A DNA stretch of 64,000 nt from Bradyrhizobium sp. dw_411 (lineage in GTDB: Bacteria; Pseudomonadota; Alphaproteobacteria; Rhizobiales; Xanthobacteraceae): the NCBI RefSeq assembly GCF_018449695.1, contig NZ_JAAVUY010000015.1, forward strand, positions 146,835 through 210,834. The letters run 5' to 3'. Positions within the stretch are counted from its first letter, which is position 1, and every line of letters starts with the position of its first letter. Position numbers and translations under genes: made by a program. Shown here piece after piece: positions 26,811 to 37,248 of the stretch. The notes beneath the pieces were generated by a model that had not been told where the DNA came from, made no database searches, and worked only from the letters and a program-made list of their open reading frames with translations.

Positions 26811-27413
26811 CTAACCGTCCTTGAGCGCGGAATCGAGCAATTGCCGGCAGGCAAGCAGGTCCCGCAGCGCTGCCTCCAGCTTCGCGGTATCGAGCTTGCG
26901 CGCGACGGCGGCATTTTCCACCCGCGGGGTTGCCATCGGTACTGCCGGCGGCCTCGGCGTCAGATCGACGCGTGGGGACGGCGAGGCAATCTCCGGCGCA
27001 CGCCGCACCAGCGCAGGCGGCTCGATTACTTCCTCGTCGTCCTCGGCATCGATATCGGGCTCGTCATCGCCCTCTTCTTCCGGCTCGTGCAAAGCCTCGT
27101 GCAAGGCTGAGTCGATCATGGCGAAAGACGGGACCGAAGACGTATCGTCCATCAGCCCCTGGACCGACTTGATGCCATGCTCCTTGAGAATGCGCTGCAC
27201 CCCGCGAATGGTGTAGCCCTCGCCATACAGCAGGCGGCGGATGCCCCGCAGCAGATCGACATCATCGGGGCGATAGTAGCGGCGGCCGCCGCTACGCTTC
27301 ATCGGCTTGATCTGGGTGAACCGTGTCTCCCAAAACCGCAGGACGTGCTGGGGAATATCGAGGTCGTCGGCGACCTCGCTAATGGTTCGGAACGCATCCG
27401 GCGCCTTGTCCAA
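26811..27413 (-). CDS. MerR-family transcriptional regulator
   Basis: 200 aa, starting at a TTG (27413) with GAGGAG about 8 nt upstream. The MerR winged helix fills residues 8-80: FRTISEVADDLDIPQHVLRF, RRYYRPDDVDLLRGIRRLL and YTIRGVQRILKEHG. The C-terminal half is acidic and Pro-rich with no Cys sensor loop, so metal sensing is not indicated. This gene follows ihfA in many alphaproteobacteria, and its targets are unknown. The 35-bp gap suggests co-transcription with ihfA. Confidence 0.92.
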   Translation of the reverse strand: MDKAPDAFRTISEVADDLDIPQHVLRFWETRFTQIKPMKRSGGRRYYRPDDVDLLRGIRRLLYGEGYTIRGVQRILKEHGIKSVQGLMDDTSSVPSFAMIDSALHEALHEPEEEGDDEPDIDAEDDEEVIEPPALVRRAPEIASPSPRVDLTPRPPAVPMATPRVENAAVARKLDTAKLEAALRDLLACRQLLDSALKDG

Positions 27414-27448
27414 ATGCTCGCTCCTCTGCTCGCCCCGGTTGAAGGAAT

Positions 27449-27778
27449 TCAGTCGGCGTTGCCGTCGCCGTTACTGGCACTGTGGCCGTTGATCCGCTGC
27501 TTCAGAATGGCCGACGGCTTGAACACCATCACGCGACGCGGAGAAATTGGCACCTCGGTGCCGGTCTTGGGATTGCGGCCGATGCGCTGACCCTTCTTGC
27601 GCACCATGAACGAGCCGAATGATGAAAGCTTCACCGTCTCACCCTTCTCAAGGCAGTCGGTAATTTCCTTCAACACCAGTTCGACAAACGCAGACGACTC
27701 CGTGCGCGACAAGCCCACCTTTTGGTAGACGGCCTCGCACAAATCAACGCGTGTAACGGTTTTTCCGGTTCCAGTCAT
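27449..27778 (-). CDS. ihfA: Integration host factor subunit alpha
   Basis: 109 aa from the ATG at 27778 (MTGTGKTVTRVDLCEAVYQK). It has the DNABII fold: SSAFVELVLKEITDCLEKGE, the core FGSFMVRKKGQRIGRNPKTG and the beta-arm TEVPISPRRVMVFKPSAIL. With IhfB it forms the heterodimer that bends DNA. The C-terminal tail (NGHSASNGDGNAD) is longer than in enterobacteria, as usual in rhizobia. The gene lies between fabH and the MerR gene. Confidence 0.95.
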   Translation of the reverse strand: MTGTGKTVTRVDLCEAVYQKVGLSRTESSAFVELVLKEITDCLEKGETVKLSSFGSFMVRKKGQRIGRNPKTGTEVPISPRRVMVFKPSAILKQRINGHSASNGDGNAD

Positions 27779-27918
27779 CGCCTGCCCCAACTCACGGCGA
27801 ACAATATGTATCTGAAATTATGAGCTTAACAAGCGATGGTCAACAGCGCTCATCGATTCAAAAGCATGAAACAACATCAAAAGAGGTCGCAATATAGATA
27901 AACATTTTAACGTGACGC

Positions 27919-28896
27919 TTACCAGCGCAATAGTGCCGAGCCCCAGGTGAAGCCACCACCCATGGCTTCGAGCAGCACCAGATCGCCCTTCTTCACGCGC
28001 CCGTCGGCGACCGCGACCGATAGCGCCAATGGAATCGAGGCCGCTGATGTATTGCCGTGCAGGTCGACCGTGAGCACCACCTTCTGCGGCGCAATATGCA
28101 ACTTGTGCGCTGAAGCATCGATGATTCGTTTGTTGGCCTGGTGCGGAACGAACCAGTCGATGTCCTCGGCGCTGGTGCCGGTGGCCTCGAAGGCATCGAC
28201 GATCACATCGGTGATCATGCCGACCGCATGCTTGAATACTTCGCGGCCTTCCATCCGAAGGAACCCGACGGTGCGGGTCGAAGACGGTCCACCATCGACG
28301 TATAATTTCGATTTGTGCCGGCCGTCGGAGCGCAGATGCGTGGTCAGGATGCCGCGATCGGAGGGCTTGCCCGGCTGCTGCTGTGCTTCCAGCACCACAG
28401 CGCCGGCGCCGTCGCCGAACAGCACGCAGGTGCCGCGATCGCTCCAGTCGAGAATGCGCGAGAAAGTCTCCGCACCGATCACAAGCGCCCGCTTGAACGC
28501 GCCGGTGCGCAGAAAGTTATCCGCGGTGGCCAGCGCGAACACGAACCCGGAGCATACGGCCTGCAGATCGAAGGCTGCGCCGTGGTTGATCCCCAGCCCG
28601 TTCTGCACCGCGACCGCCGTCGCCGGAAACGTATTGTCCGGCGTCGAGGTCGCCAGCACGATCAGATCGATCGATTGCGCATCGATCCCGGCATTGGCGA
28701 GTGCCGCGCGCGCGGCGTTAAGCGCCAGATGCGAGGTGAACTCGCCTTCGGCCGCAATATGGCGTTGCCGAATGCCGGTACGCTGAACGATCCACTCGTC
28801 TGAGGTATCTACTTGCGCCGCCAATTCGGCATTGGTCAGGATCCGTTGCGGCAAATAGGAACCGCAGCCGAGCACGACCGAACGTATCGCAGTCAC
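27919..28896 (-). CDS. fabH: 3-oxoacyl-ACP synthase III (KAS III)
   Basis: 325 aa. It condenses acetyl-CoA with malonyl-ACP to start fatty-acid synthesis in the cytoplasm. The catalytic triad is visible: Cys in DLQAVCSGFVFALATA (about 112), His in WFVPHQANKRIIDA (about 251) and Asn in DLHGNTSAASIPLALS (about 281). It starts with a GTG overlapping the plsX stop (GTGA, 28893-28896), so it is translationally coupled to plsX. Confidence 0.97.
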   Translation of the reverse strand: MTAIRSVVLGCGSYLPQRILTNAELAAQVDTSDEWIVQRTGIRQRHIAAEGEFTSHLALNAARAALANAGIDAQSIDLIVLATSTPDNTFPATAVAVQNGLGINHGAAFDLQAVCSGFVFALATADNFLRTGAFKRALVIGAETFSRILDWSDRGTCVLFGDGAGAVVLEAQQQPGKPSDRGILTTHLRSDGRHKSKLYVDGGPSSTRTVGFLRMEGREVFKHAVGMITDVIVDAFEATGTSAEDIDWFVPHQANKRIIDASAHKLHIAPQKVVLTVDLHGNTSAASIPLALSVAVADGRVKKGDLVLLEAMGGGFTWGSALLRW

Positions 28897-29954
28897 GAGA
28901 CAGCCTCCTGCGCGGTCGGCGCCGGAACCAGCGCGCTGCCGTCGCGATTGAGCATCTGATTGATCTTGGTGAGGAGATCGTAGCGGACCATCTCATAGCC
29001 AACATCGACCGCATAGGCAAAGCCTTCGGCGTCGGTTCCACCATGGCTCTTGACGACGATTCCGTTCAGGCCAAGCACCACGCTGCCGTTGGACTTCGAA
29101 GGATCCAGCTTGTCGCGCAGCGACTTGAAAGCATTCTTTGCAAACAGATAGCCGATCCGTGAGCGCCAGGTGCTTGCCATCGCACTGCGCAGGAATTCGG
29201 TGATCTGGCGCGCGGTGCCTTCGGCCGCTTTCAACGCAATGTTGCCGCTGAATCCTTCGGCGACAATCACGTCAGCGGCCCCTTTGCCGATGCCGTCGCC
29301 TTCGACGAACCCGATATATTCGAGTTGCGGAAGATTCATCGCGCGCAGCAATTCCGCAGCCTCGCGAATCTCCTCGCGTCCCTTGATCTCCTCGACCCCG
29401 ATGTTGAGCAGACCGACCGTCGGCCGCTCGAGGCCGAACAGCACGCTCGCCATCGCGCTGCCCATCACCGCCAGGGCCACCAGATGATGCGCATCGCCAC
29501 CGATGGTGGCGCCGAGATCGAGCACGACCGAATTGCTGCGGGCCGTGGGCCATATCGCTGCAAGCGCCGGCCGATCGATGCCGGGCAGCATGCGCAGGCA
29601 AAACCGCGCCATCGCCGCCAGCGCACCGGTATTGCCGGCCGATATGGCGACATCGGCCTCGCCTTTCTTGACGGCCTCAATCGCCAGCCACATCGACGAG
29701 GACTTGCGGCCGCGGCGCAACGCCTGGCTGGGCTTGTCATGCATGCTGACGGCGACATCGGTATGGATCACGCGCGATGCGGCCTTCATCGCCGGATGCT
29801 TCGCCAATTCTACGTCGATCAACGCCTGATCGCCGAACAGCAAAAATTCGGTGTCGGGATGTCGGGTCAACGAAATTGCGGCGCCGGGAATGACGACCGA
29901 TGCGCCGACATCGCCACCCATGGCGTCAAGCGCGATTCGAACCTTTTGAGGCAT
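28893..29954 (-). CDS. plsX: Phosphate acyltransferase PlsX
   Basis: 353 aa from the ATG at 29954 (MPQKVRIALDAMGGDVGAS); the frame continues to 30164, but the DAMGGD motif normally lies near the N-terminus. PlsX makes acyl-phosphate from acyl-ACP for phospholipid synthesis. Other motifs are ISAGNTGALAAMARFCLRM, LLNIGVEEIKGREEIREA, GFVEGDGIGKGAADVIVAE and GFSGNIALKAAEG. The order DUF177-plsX-fabH-ihfA-merR is conserved in alphaproteobacteria. Confidence 0.97.
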   Translation of the reverse strand: MPQKVRIALDAMGGDVGASVVIPGAAISLTRHPDTEFLLFGDQALIDVELAKHPAMKAASRVIHTDVAVSMHDKPSQALRRGRKSSSMWLAIEAVKKGEADVAISAGNTGALAAMARFCLRMLPGIDRPALAAIWPTARSNSVVLDLGATIGGDAHHLVALAVMGSAMASVLFGLERPTVGLLNIGVEEIKGREEIREAAELLRAMNLPQLEYIGFVEGDGIGKGAADVIVAEGFSGNIALKAAEGTARQITEFLRSAMASTWRSRIGYLFAKNAFKSLRDKLDPSKSNGSVVLGLNGIVVKSHGGTDAEGFAYAVDVGYEMVRYDLLTKINQMLNRDGSALVPAPTAQEAVS

Positions 29955-30254
29955 GAACGTCCCGGAAACCTGATCTCTTGCGGACTTGAAGCGCTTGGCC
30001 TCGGACTGTATTTCGCTAGCGATAGCAGCGATCGGCAGAGCGCGAAGCTGCGCCCAAGCCGGGCCGCGACAATAGCGTTTCCCCGCTCCGACACAACCTC
30101 TTGACCGCCGCCTTTTGCAGCCCGTGTCGCGCCGGACCGGATTCGATATATGCGAAGAATTCAAGTTGATTCAAGGCATTAAGCCGAATTTTTGGATTAA
30201 GCGCATATCCACCCTATTGCGGTATGCGCGCCACAACCGCCTTGCAACCACCCA
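29955..30254. other. Intergenic region upstream of plsX
   Basis: 300 bp between the DUF177 stop and the plsX start. The stretch at 30160-30200 is AT-rich and may hold a plsX promoter. No rpmF gene is present here, unlike in many bacteria, and I see no repeat or RNA element. Confidence 0.4.
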
Positions 30255-30845
30255 TCAACCGGGCTTGCCGCCCCCGGGCTTCCTCGGCTGTTTCTTGGAA
30301 CCACCGGGCTTGGCGTCGACCTGCAAGGCCTTGAGTGCGGCGAACGGATGATCCTCGGGGTCGGCGGCCTCGATCAGCGGCTCGAATACCGCATCGGCCC
30401 GGCGCGGATAGGGATCGACCGCCAAAAAAACGGCATCGGTCGCAAGCCGGCCGAGATCGATGACGCCATTGACGATCGGCTCCGGCGGATCCGGAATCTC
30501 AACGACGCTTTCGGCGGCGTCATCGACCAGATCGGACAATTGCGGAATCTGATCCGGCGGCGCGAACACCAGATCGATCGGCTCGTCGATCTCGTTCTCG
30601 ATCGGGTCGAGCGTCACCACGCAGGTCTGTCCGATCCGCGCCCGCACATGGCCCGTGACGTGGAAACGACCGCCGCGCTGGGGCGTTACGTCGAGCGAGG
30701 CACTCGCCGACAGCACTTCGCGCAAGCCGGCGACTTCAGCCATCGACGCGCGCGCGGCCGGATCGGCTTCGATGTCGCGGTGCAATCCGGTATCGGGTAG
30801 TTGCGCCACCACGACGGGAACGCTCCAGGGATCTGCTGTAATCAT
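30255..30845 (-). CDS. YceD/DUF177 family protein
   Basis: 196 aa. The alphaproteobacterial DUF177 pattern is visible: VTGHVRARIGQTCVVTLDPI (the CxxT region around residue 75), IDEPIDLVFAPP, and the late motif IDLGRLATDAVFLAVDPYPR. DUF177/YceD proteins are linked to 23S rRNA maturation and, by context, to rpmF and plsX. The C-terminus is a Lys/Gly/Pro-rich tail. It starts 18 bp after the ubiquinol-cytochrome c chaperone gene and is likely co-transcribed with it. Confidence 0.88.
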   Translation of the reverse strand: MITADPWSVPVVVAQLPDTGLHRDIEADPAARASMAEVAGLREVLSASASLDVTPQRGGRFHVTGHVRARIGQTCVVTLDPIENEIDEPIDLVFAPPDQIPQLSDLVDDAAESVVEIPDPPEPIVNGVIDLGRLATDAVFLAVDPYPRRADAVFEPLIEAADPEDHPFAALKALQVDAKPGGSKKQPRKPGGGKPG

Positions 30846-30863
30846 CGTATCAATCGTTTCTGT

Positions 30864-31415
30864 TTATGGCTCCGCGCCCGCTTGCGCTGGCGAGGGAAAT
30901 GTCCAGGCTGGGCCCAACAGCGCCGTCTGGTCTATGCCTGCCAGGCTTGCCATGACCTTCTCGGCATAGATGGCCAGCCGCCGCGCATTTGCGATGCCTT
31001 CGCCGTTGAGAATATTCTTGCACAGCGCCTGAGCCAGCGCCTCCTGCCCCTGGTCCAACGCCACGTCGTAGGCCGCGACCCGGCCGTAAAAGGCCTCACC
31101 GAAGGCCCGCATGCGCTTGGGGACGGTGATATCGCCGACGCCCATTTCCCGCAAATTGGCGTCCATATCCTCACAGAAACGGTCAAACAGCGCTTGGGAA
31201 AGGGGCGCACCGCCCTGAAGTGATTTAAATCGCCGCAACACGATCCATAAATGCAACACCAAGAGGTCAAAACGGCCGTTAACCGTATCTGGCACGCCCA
31301 AATCCTGATAAAACAACGGTTCTCGCGTCTGTGTCACGATCATGCCATAGATGGCCTCAATGGTGCCGCGCAGGGGTGCCCGGGGTTTCCTGAAGTGATT
31401 GAACGGCCAAAGCAT
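30864..31415 (-). CDS. Ubiquinol-cytochrome c chaperone family protein
   Basis: 183 aa from the ATG at 31415 (MLWPFNHFRKPRAPLRGTIE). The family's core is present: IYGMIVTQTREPLFYQDLGVP, DLLVLHLWIVLRRFK, CEDMDANLREMGVGDITVPK and MRAFGEAFYGRVAAYDVAL. It is the bacterial counterpart of mitochondrial Cbp3/UQCC1, which assists cytochrome bc1 assembly. It is followed closely by DUF177 and divergent from bamE, with 121 bp between starts. Confidence 0.9.
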   Translation of the reverse strand: MLWPFNHFRKPRAPLRGTIEAIYGMIVTQTREPLFYQDLGVPDTVNGRFDLLVLHLWIVLRRFKSLQGGAPLSQALFDRFCEDMDANLREMGVGDITVPKRMRAFGEAFYGRVAAYDVALDQGQEALAQALCKNILNGEGIANARRLAIYAEKVMASLAGIDQTALLGPAWTFPSPAQAGAEP

Positions 31416-31536
31416 TGTGGGTTCCGCAAGCGAGCCCCAAGGTTTGTGTCTTGGGCGCCCGCGCATGTTGCAATCCAGCGTGCTGCCCGGTACGTCAACG
31501 CCTCACCCGATGCAAGGGGATGGGACCATTTCCCAA

Positions 31537-32034
31537 ATGATTGAGCCGATCCAGACACGCTCACAGACATGCTCTCCGCGCGGCCTGACGGCGCGTTGGC
31601 GAGGTCTGCGTGCGGCTGCCGCCATTGCCCTGGTATGTGCGGCGTTGGGCGGCTGTGCCGGCGAGCAGTTCCAGAAGGGCTACGTCCTGCCCGTCGGGGC
31701 GCTTGAACAGATTCCGATCGGCGCGAGCCAGGATCAGGTCCTGATCGTAATGGGCACCCCCTCCACGGTCGCGACCCTCAACGGCGAAGTCTTCTATTAC
31801 ATCTCGCAGCGCGCCTCGCGTCCGGTCGCGTTCATGAACGACAGGATCATCGACCAGCGGGTCATCGCGATCTATTTCGACAAGAACCGCCAGGTGCGCA
31901 AGCTTGCCAATTACGGGCTGCAGGACGGCAGGATCTTCGACTTCATCAGCCGCACCACGCCGACGTCTGGCCAGGAGGTCAACTACGTGGCACCGCTGTT
32001 CAAGGCGCTTAACGTCGGTCAGGGCAATAACTAA
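31537..32034 (+). CDS. bamE: Outer membrane protein assembly factor BamE (SmpA/OmlA)
   Basis: 165 aa from the ATG at 31537. The lipoprotein signal peptide ends LVCAALGGC-A, making Cys the lipid anchor. The BamE domain follows: GALEQIPIGASQDQVLIVMG, PSTVATLNGEVFYYISQRA and IDQRVIAIYFDKNRQVRKLA. It is part of the Bam complex that inserts beta-barrel proteins in the outer membrane, which is relevant to the autotransporter at 45 kb. Upstream in-frame ATGs (31465, 31510) exist, but the chosen start leaves a sensible signal peptide. A strong bidirectional terminator lies 70 bp downstream. Confidence 0.9.
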   Translation: MIEPIQTRSQTCSPRGLTARWRGLRAAAAIALVCAALGGCAGEQFQKGYVLPVGALEQIPIGASQDQVLIVMGTPSTVATLNGEVFYYISQRASRPVAFMNDRIIDQRVIAIYFDKNRQVRKLANYGLQDGRIFDFISRTTPTSGQEVNYVAPLFKALNVGQGNN

Positions 32035-32106
32035 GACGATCTGCAAACTCGAAGCGCGGCAAGGCGCCAACGAGAGGCGCCCCCTTCCCGCTCCTCACTT
32101 CAATTA

Positions 32107-32136
32107 AAAACCCCGCGGCTCTCACCGCGGGGTTTT
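32107..32136. terminator. Bidirectional rho-independent terminator between bamE and hppA
   Basis: AAAACCCCGCGG / CCGCGGGGTTTT is a perfect 12-bp stem with loop CTCTCA, followed by GTTTT on the plus strand and preceded by further A on the minus strand. It can stop both convergent transcripts. Confidence 0.92.
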
Positions 32137-32155
32137 GTTTTGGTCGTATGTCGAC

Positions 32156-34276
<2,121 letters not shown>

Positions 34277-34504
34277 TGAATTTGCCTCAGATTTTTCTTG
34301 TTTCCCACCCACGCTCTTCACCGCAATAGCGGCCGGCGCATAAAAATAAGGCCTGCCCTGCCCAAAGGGTGGCCTCAAATCGCCAAGACCTTGCCAAAAT
34401 CGCATCCCCGGCGCAACGCTGCGAAAGGCTAAACGGTCGATTTCAGCCCTGTATTTGTTCCAAACCGGGGCTTTACCCAAAAATCCAGAGAATCCCGGGG
34501 AATC

Positions 34505-35488
34505 CTAGAAATGGCTGTAGGACAGGCGCTCCAACGCGATCTCGCTGCCCTGCCTGTCCAGAAACCTTGGGGGCAAGGTCGCCGCGATGATCGTCCCGAT
34601 CGAGGCTATCGGCACCCCTGCAAGGCCTGCTGCCCGCGCGAAAGCCTCGACGCTGTCTTCCGGGATGGCGCACAAAACCTCGTAGTCGTCGCCCCCGGCA
34701 ATCAGCGTTTCGATGCCGACCGTGCCACGCGCAAGCAATGCCGCGGCGGCTTCGGACAATGGAATGCTTTGCACATCGATGGCGGCGGAAACGCCTGATG
34801 CCGCACACAGCTTGGCCAAGTCTCCCGCCAGGCCATCGGACACATCCATCGCCGCATGCGCGTAATCGCGGACAGCTTCGGCAAGCGCATTGCACGGCTG
34901 CGGTACGCGATAACGCCCGACCAGCATCTCTTTGGCCGCGGCATCATTGGCGAGCGCCGTCGCCGCCGCGCCACCCTTGAGGATGGCGAGGCCGAGCGCC
35001 GCGTCGCCGATCGTTCCCGTCACCATCACGCGATCGCCAGGCTTGGCGCCGCTGCGATGAACCGTTTTGCCTGCGGGAATACGCCCGAACGCCGTGATCG
35101 AAATCATCCGCGGGCCCGGCGTCGAGACGGTATCGCCGCCCAGCAGCGGGCAATCAAACAGACCGATATCGTCGCCCAGCCCGCGCGCGAATGGCGCCAG
35201 CCAGGCATCTTCGGCGGAAGGCAGCGCCAGCGTCAGCACAAACCCAGCCGGCGTGGCGCCCTTGGCCGCGAGATCGCTGAGGTTCACGCGCAGCGCCTTG
35301 CGCGCGATCGTATCGGGCGGATCGCTTGCGAAAAAATGCACGCCTTCGACGATCGCATCCGTCGTGACCACGATGTCGTCGCCGTGCGCGCGGAGCACCG
35401 CCGCATCATCGCCGAGACCGAACGCGCCGGGATCGGTCGCGAGCGGGCGGAAATACCGCGCAATCAGCGAGTCTTCACCGGATGTCAT
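34505..35488 (-). CDS. thiL: Thiamine-monophosphate kinase
   Basis: 327 aa from the ATG at 35488 (MTSGEDSLIARYF). It phosphorylates thiamine monophosphate to the diphosphate with ATP and Mg2+. Metal and substrate motifs are visible: FGLGDDAAVL, VVTTDAIVEGVHF, NLSDLAAKGATP, LLGGDTVSTPGP, AMDVSDGLAGDLAKLC and IAGGDDYEVLCAIP. The frame reaches 35707, but homology begins at the chosen start. It follows nusB by 34 bp, as in other alphaproteobacteria. Confidence 0.95.
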   Translation of the reverse strand: MTSGEDSLIARYFRPLATDPGAFGLGDDAAVLRAHGDDIVVTTDAIVEGVHFFASDPPDTIARKALRVNLSDLAAKGATPAGFVLTLALPSAEDAWLAPFARGLGDDIGLFDCPLLGGDTVSTPGPRMISITAFGRIPAGKTVHRSGAKPGDRVMVTGTIGDAALGLAILKGGAAATALANDAAAKEMLVGRYRVPQPCNALAEAVRDYAHAAMDVSDGLAGDLAKLCAASGVSAAIDVQSIPLSEAAAALLARGTVGIETLIAGGDDYEVLCAIPEDSVEAFARAAGLAGVPIASIGTIIAATLPPRFLDRQGSEIALERLSYSHF

Positions 35489-35522
35489 CCCGTGCGATCC
35501 ATCATGACTGTCAACCCGTGTG

Positions 35523-36035
35523 CTAACCGCGCACGAACTCGTCGGCGCGAAACTGACGGCCGATCTGGTCGAGCACCGCATTGACCATGCCGGTCTCATC
35601 CGGCTCGACAAAGGCATGCGCGACGTCGACATATTCCGACACCACGACCCGGCCGGGCACGTCCTTGCGATGCTCGAGTTCGTAAGCACCGGCGCGCAGC
35701 ACCGCACGCAAAATCGCGTCGATCCGCTTCAGCGGCCAGCCCTTCGACAAGGCTTCGTCGATCACGGGATCGAGCTTGCCCTGATCGCGCACCACACCGG
35801 AAACCACGTCGCGGAAGAAAGCGGCTTCAGCCGGCAGATAGGTATCGCCTTCGACTTCGTTGCCGAGCCAATGGCTCTCGAACTCGGCAAAGATATCGTT
35901 GATCCCGGCGCCGCCGATATCCATCTGGTAGAGCGCCTGCACCGCCGCCAGCCGCGCCGCACCGCGCCGGTTGGCTTTCTTGTCCGGACCTTTGGCGGGC
36001 TTCTTTTCCTGGGTCTTCTTGTTGTCTGCCATCAT
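35523..36035 (-). CDS. nusB: Transcription antitermination factor NusB
   Basis: 170 aa. A basic N-terminal extension (KKTQEKKPAKGPDKKANR) precedes the all-helical NusB domain: GAARLAAVQALYQMDIGGAG, FFRDVVSGVVRDQGKLDPVI, RIDAILRAVLRAGAYEL and VVVSEYVDVAHAFVEPDETG. It binds boxA RNA with NusE in rRNA antitermination. The ATG at 36035 overlaps the ribH stop by one base (TGATG); an alternative ATG is one codon later. Confidence 0.95.
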   Translation of the reverse strand: MMADNKKTQEKKPAKGPDKKANRRGAARLAAVQALYQMDIGGAGINDIFAEFESHWLGNEVEGDTYLPAEAAFFRDVVSGVVRDQGKLDPVIDEALSKGWPLKRIDAILRAVLRAGAYELEHRKDVPGRVVVSEYVDVAHAFVEPDETGMVNAVLDQIGRQFRADEFVRG

Positions 36036-36529
36036 CAGGTCCGCGCCAGCCGGCGTTTGATCCGCAACATGGCCAGCGCCGCGCGCGCGGCATCGCCGCC
36101 CTTGTTGAGTTCGCCAGCACGCGCCCTCTCCCACGCCTGCGCGTCGGTGTTCACCGTGATGATGCCATTGCCGAGCGGAAACTTTCGCGCCACCGCAAGG
36201 TCCATCAGCGCCCGCGAAGATTCCATCGACACGATTTCGAAATGGATGGTCTCGCCGCGCACCACGCAGCCGAGCGCGATTGCCGCGTCATAGGGCTTGC
36301 CGTTTTTCTCGGCGGCATCGAGTGCGATTGCGATCGCGGCGGGGATTTCCAGCGCGCCGGGCACCGTGATCACATCATGGGTGACGCCGGCGGCCTTCAG
36401 TTCGGCAACAGCGCCTTCCAGCAGCGCATCCTGGATATCGTCATAAAAGCGTGCCTCGACGATCAGCGCGCGAGCGCCGGAAATGTCGGTCTGATCTTTC
36501 AACTGCGCGCGCCGTGACTCTGCCATCAT
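36035..36529 (-). CDS. ribH: 6,7-dimethyl-8-ribityllumazine synthase
   Basis: 164 aa. It condenses the ribityl-aminouracil with dihydroxybutanone phosphate in the riboflavin pathway. Signatures are ARALIVEARFYDDIQDALLEG, THDVITVPGALEIPAAIAIA, the central IALGCVVRGETIHFEIVSME with the catalytic His region and the phosphate-binding Arg/Gly, and GNGIITVNTDAQAWERA. Coupled to nusB by a 1-base overlap. A palindromic repeat separates it from ribE upstream. Confidence 0.96.
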   Translation of the reverse strand: MMAESRRAQLKDQTDISGARALIVEARFYDDIQDALLEGAVAELKAAGVTHDVITVPGALEIPAAIAIALDAAEKNGKPYDAAIALGCVVRGETIHFEIVSMESSRALMDLAVARKFPLGNGIITVNTDAQAWERARAGELNKGGDAARAALAMLRIKRRLART

Positions 36530-36550
36530 CTATCTTTCGAACTACTACTC

Positions 36551-36622
36551 GTCATTGCCGGACTTGATCCGGCAATCCATCTTGTTAAGAGGATGGATAC
36601 GCGGGTCAAGCCCGCGTATGAC
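36551..36622. repeat. Intergenic palindromic repeat (GTCATTGCCGG...CGTATGAC)
   Basis: The ends GTCATTGCCGGACTTGATCC and the matching GGGTCAAGCCCGCGTATGAC are inverted, with CAATCCATC/GATGGATAC inside. It lies between ribH and ribE. A relative with the same architecture is at 57036-57137. Confidence 0.75.
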
Positions 36623-36639
36623 ACATTTAACGTTGAACT

Positions 36640-37248
36640 CTACTTCATTTCCGAGAGCCGCGCCGCGTAGCGCGCCATCAAATCGACCTCGAGATTGACC
36701 TCGCCGCCCGCGCGCCACGCGCCCAGCGTCGTGACCGCCAGCGTGTGGGGAATGATCAACACCGAAAACGTGACGTCATCGACCGTATTCACGGTCAGTG
36801 ACACCCCATCCAGCGTCACCGAGCCCTTGGTGGCGATGAAGCGCGCCAGATCGCGCGTGGTCCGCAGCACGAACCGCGCCATGTCGGTCAGATCGTCGCG
36901 GCTGACGATGGTCGCTACTCCATCGGCATGGCCGGCGACGATATGGCCGCCGAGTTCGTCGCCGATCTTCAGCGCGCGTTCGAGATTGAGCCTGGTTCCG
37001 CTCACCCAATGGTTGGCTGTCGTCATCGCGAGCGTCTCGGCCGCGGCATCGACGTCGAACCAGGTTTTGTCGTTCTCAACACCCGAAGCCACCACAGTCA
37101 GGCAAACGCCATTGCAGGCAATCGATGCGCCATCCGCGATGGTCGCGCGATCATAGCGGCATGCGATCCGCAGCCGGTGCAACTGGCCCTGCGCCGTGGG
37201 CGTCAGGGCGGTGATCTCGCCGATATCGGTAACTATGCCGGTAAACAT
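36640..37248 (-). CDS. ribE: Riboflavin synthase, alpha subunit
   Basis: 202 aa. Two lumazine-binding repeats are visible: MFTGIVTDIGEITAL with IACNGVCLTV in the first half, and LGGHIVAGHADGVATIV with VTLDGVSLTVNTVDD in the second. It dismutates two lumazine molecules to riboflavin. The start overlaps the ribD stop by one base (TGATG at 37248), so the two are coupled. Confidence 0.96.
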   Translation of the reverse strand: MFTGIVTDIGEITALTPTAQGQLHRLRIACRYDRATIADGASIACNGVCLTVVASGVENDKTWFDVDAAAETLAMTTANHWVSGTRLNLERALKIGDELGGHIVAGHADGVATIVSRDDLTDMARFVLRTTRDLARFIATKGSVTLDGVSLTVNTVDDVTFSVLIIPHTLAVTTLGAWRAGGEVNLEVDLMARYAARLSEMK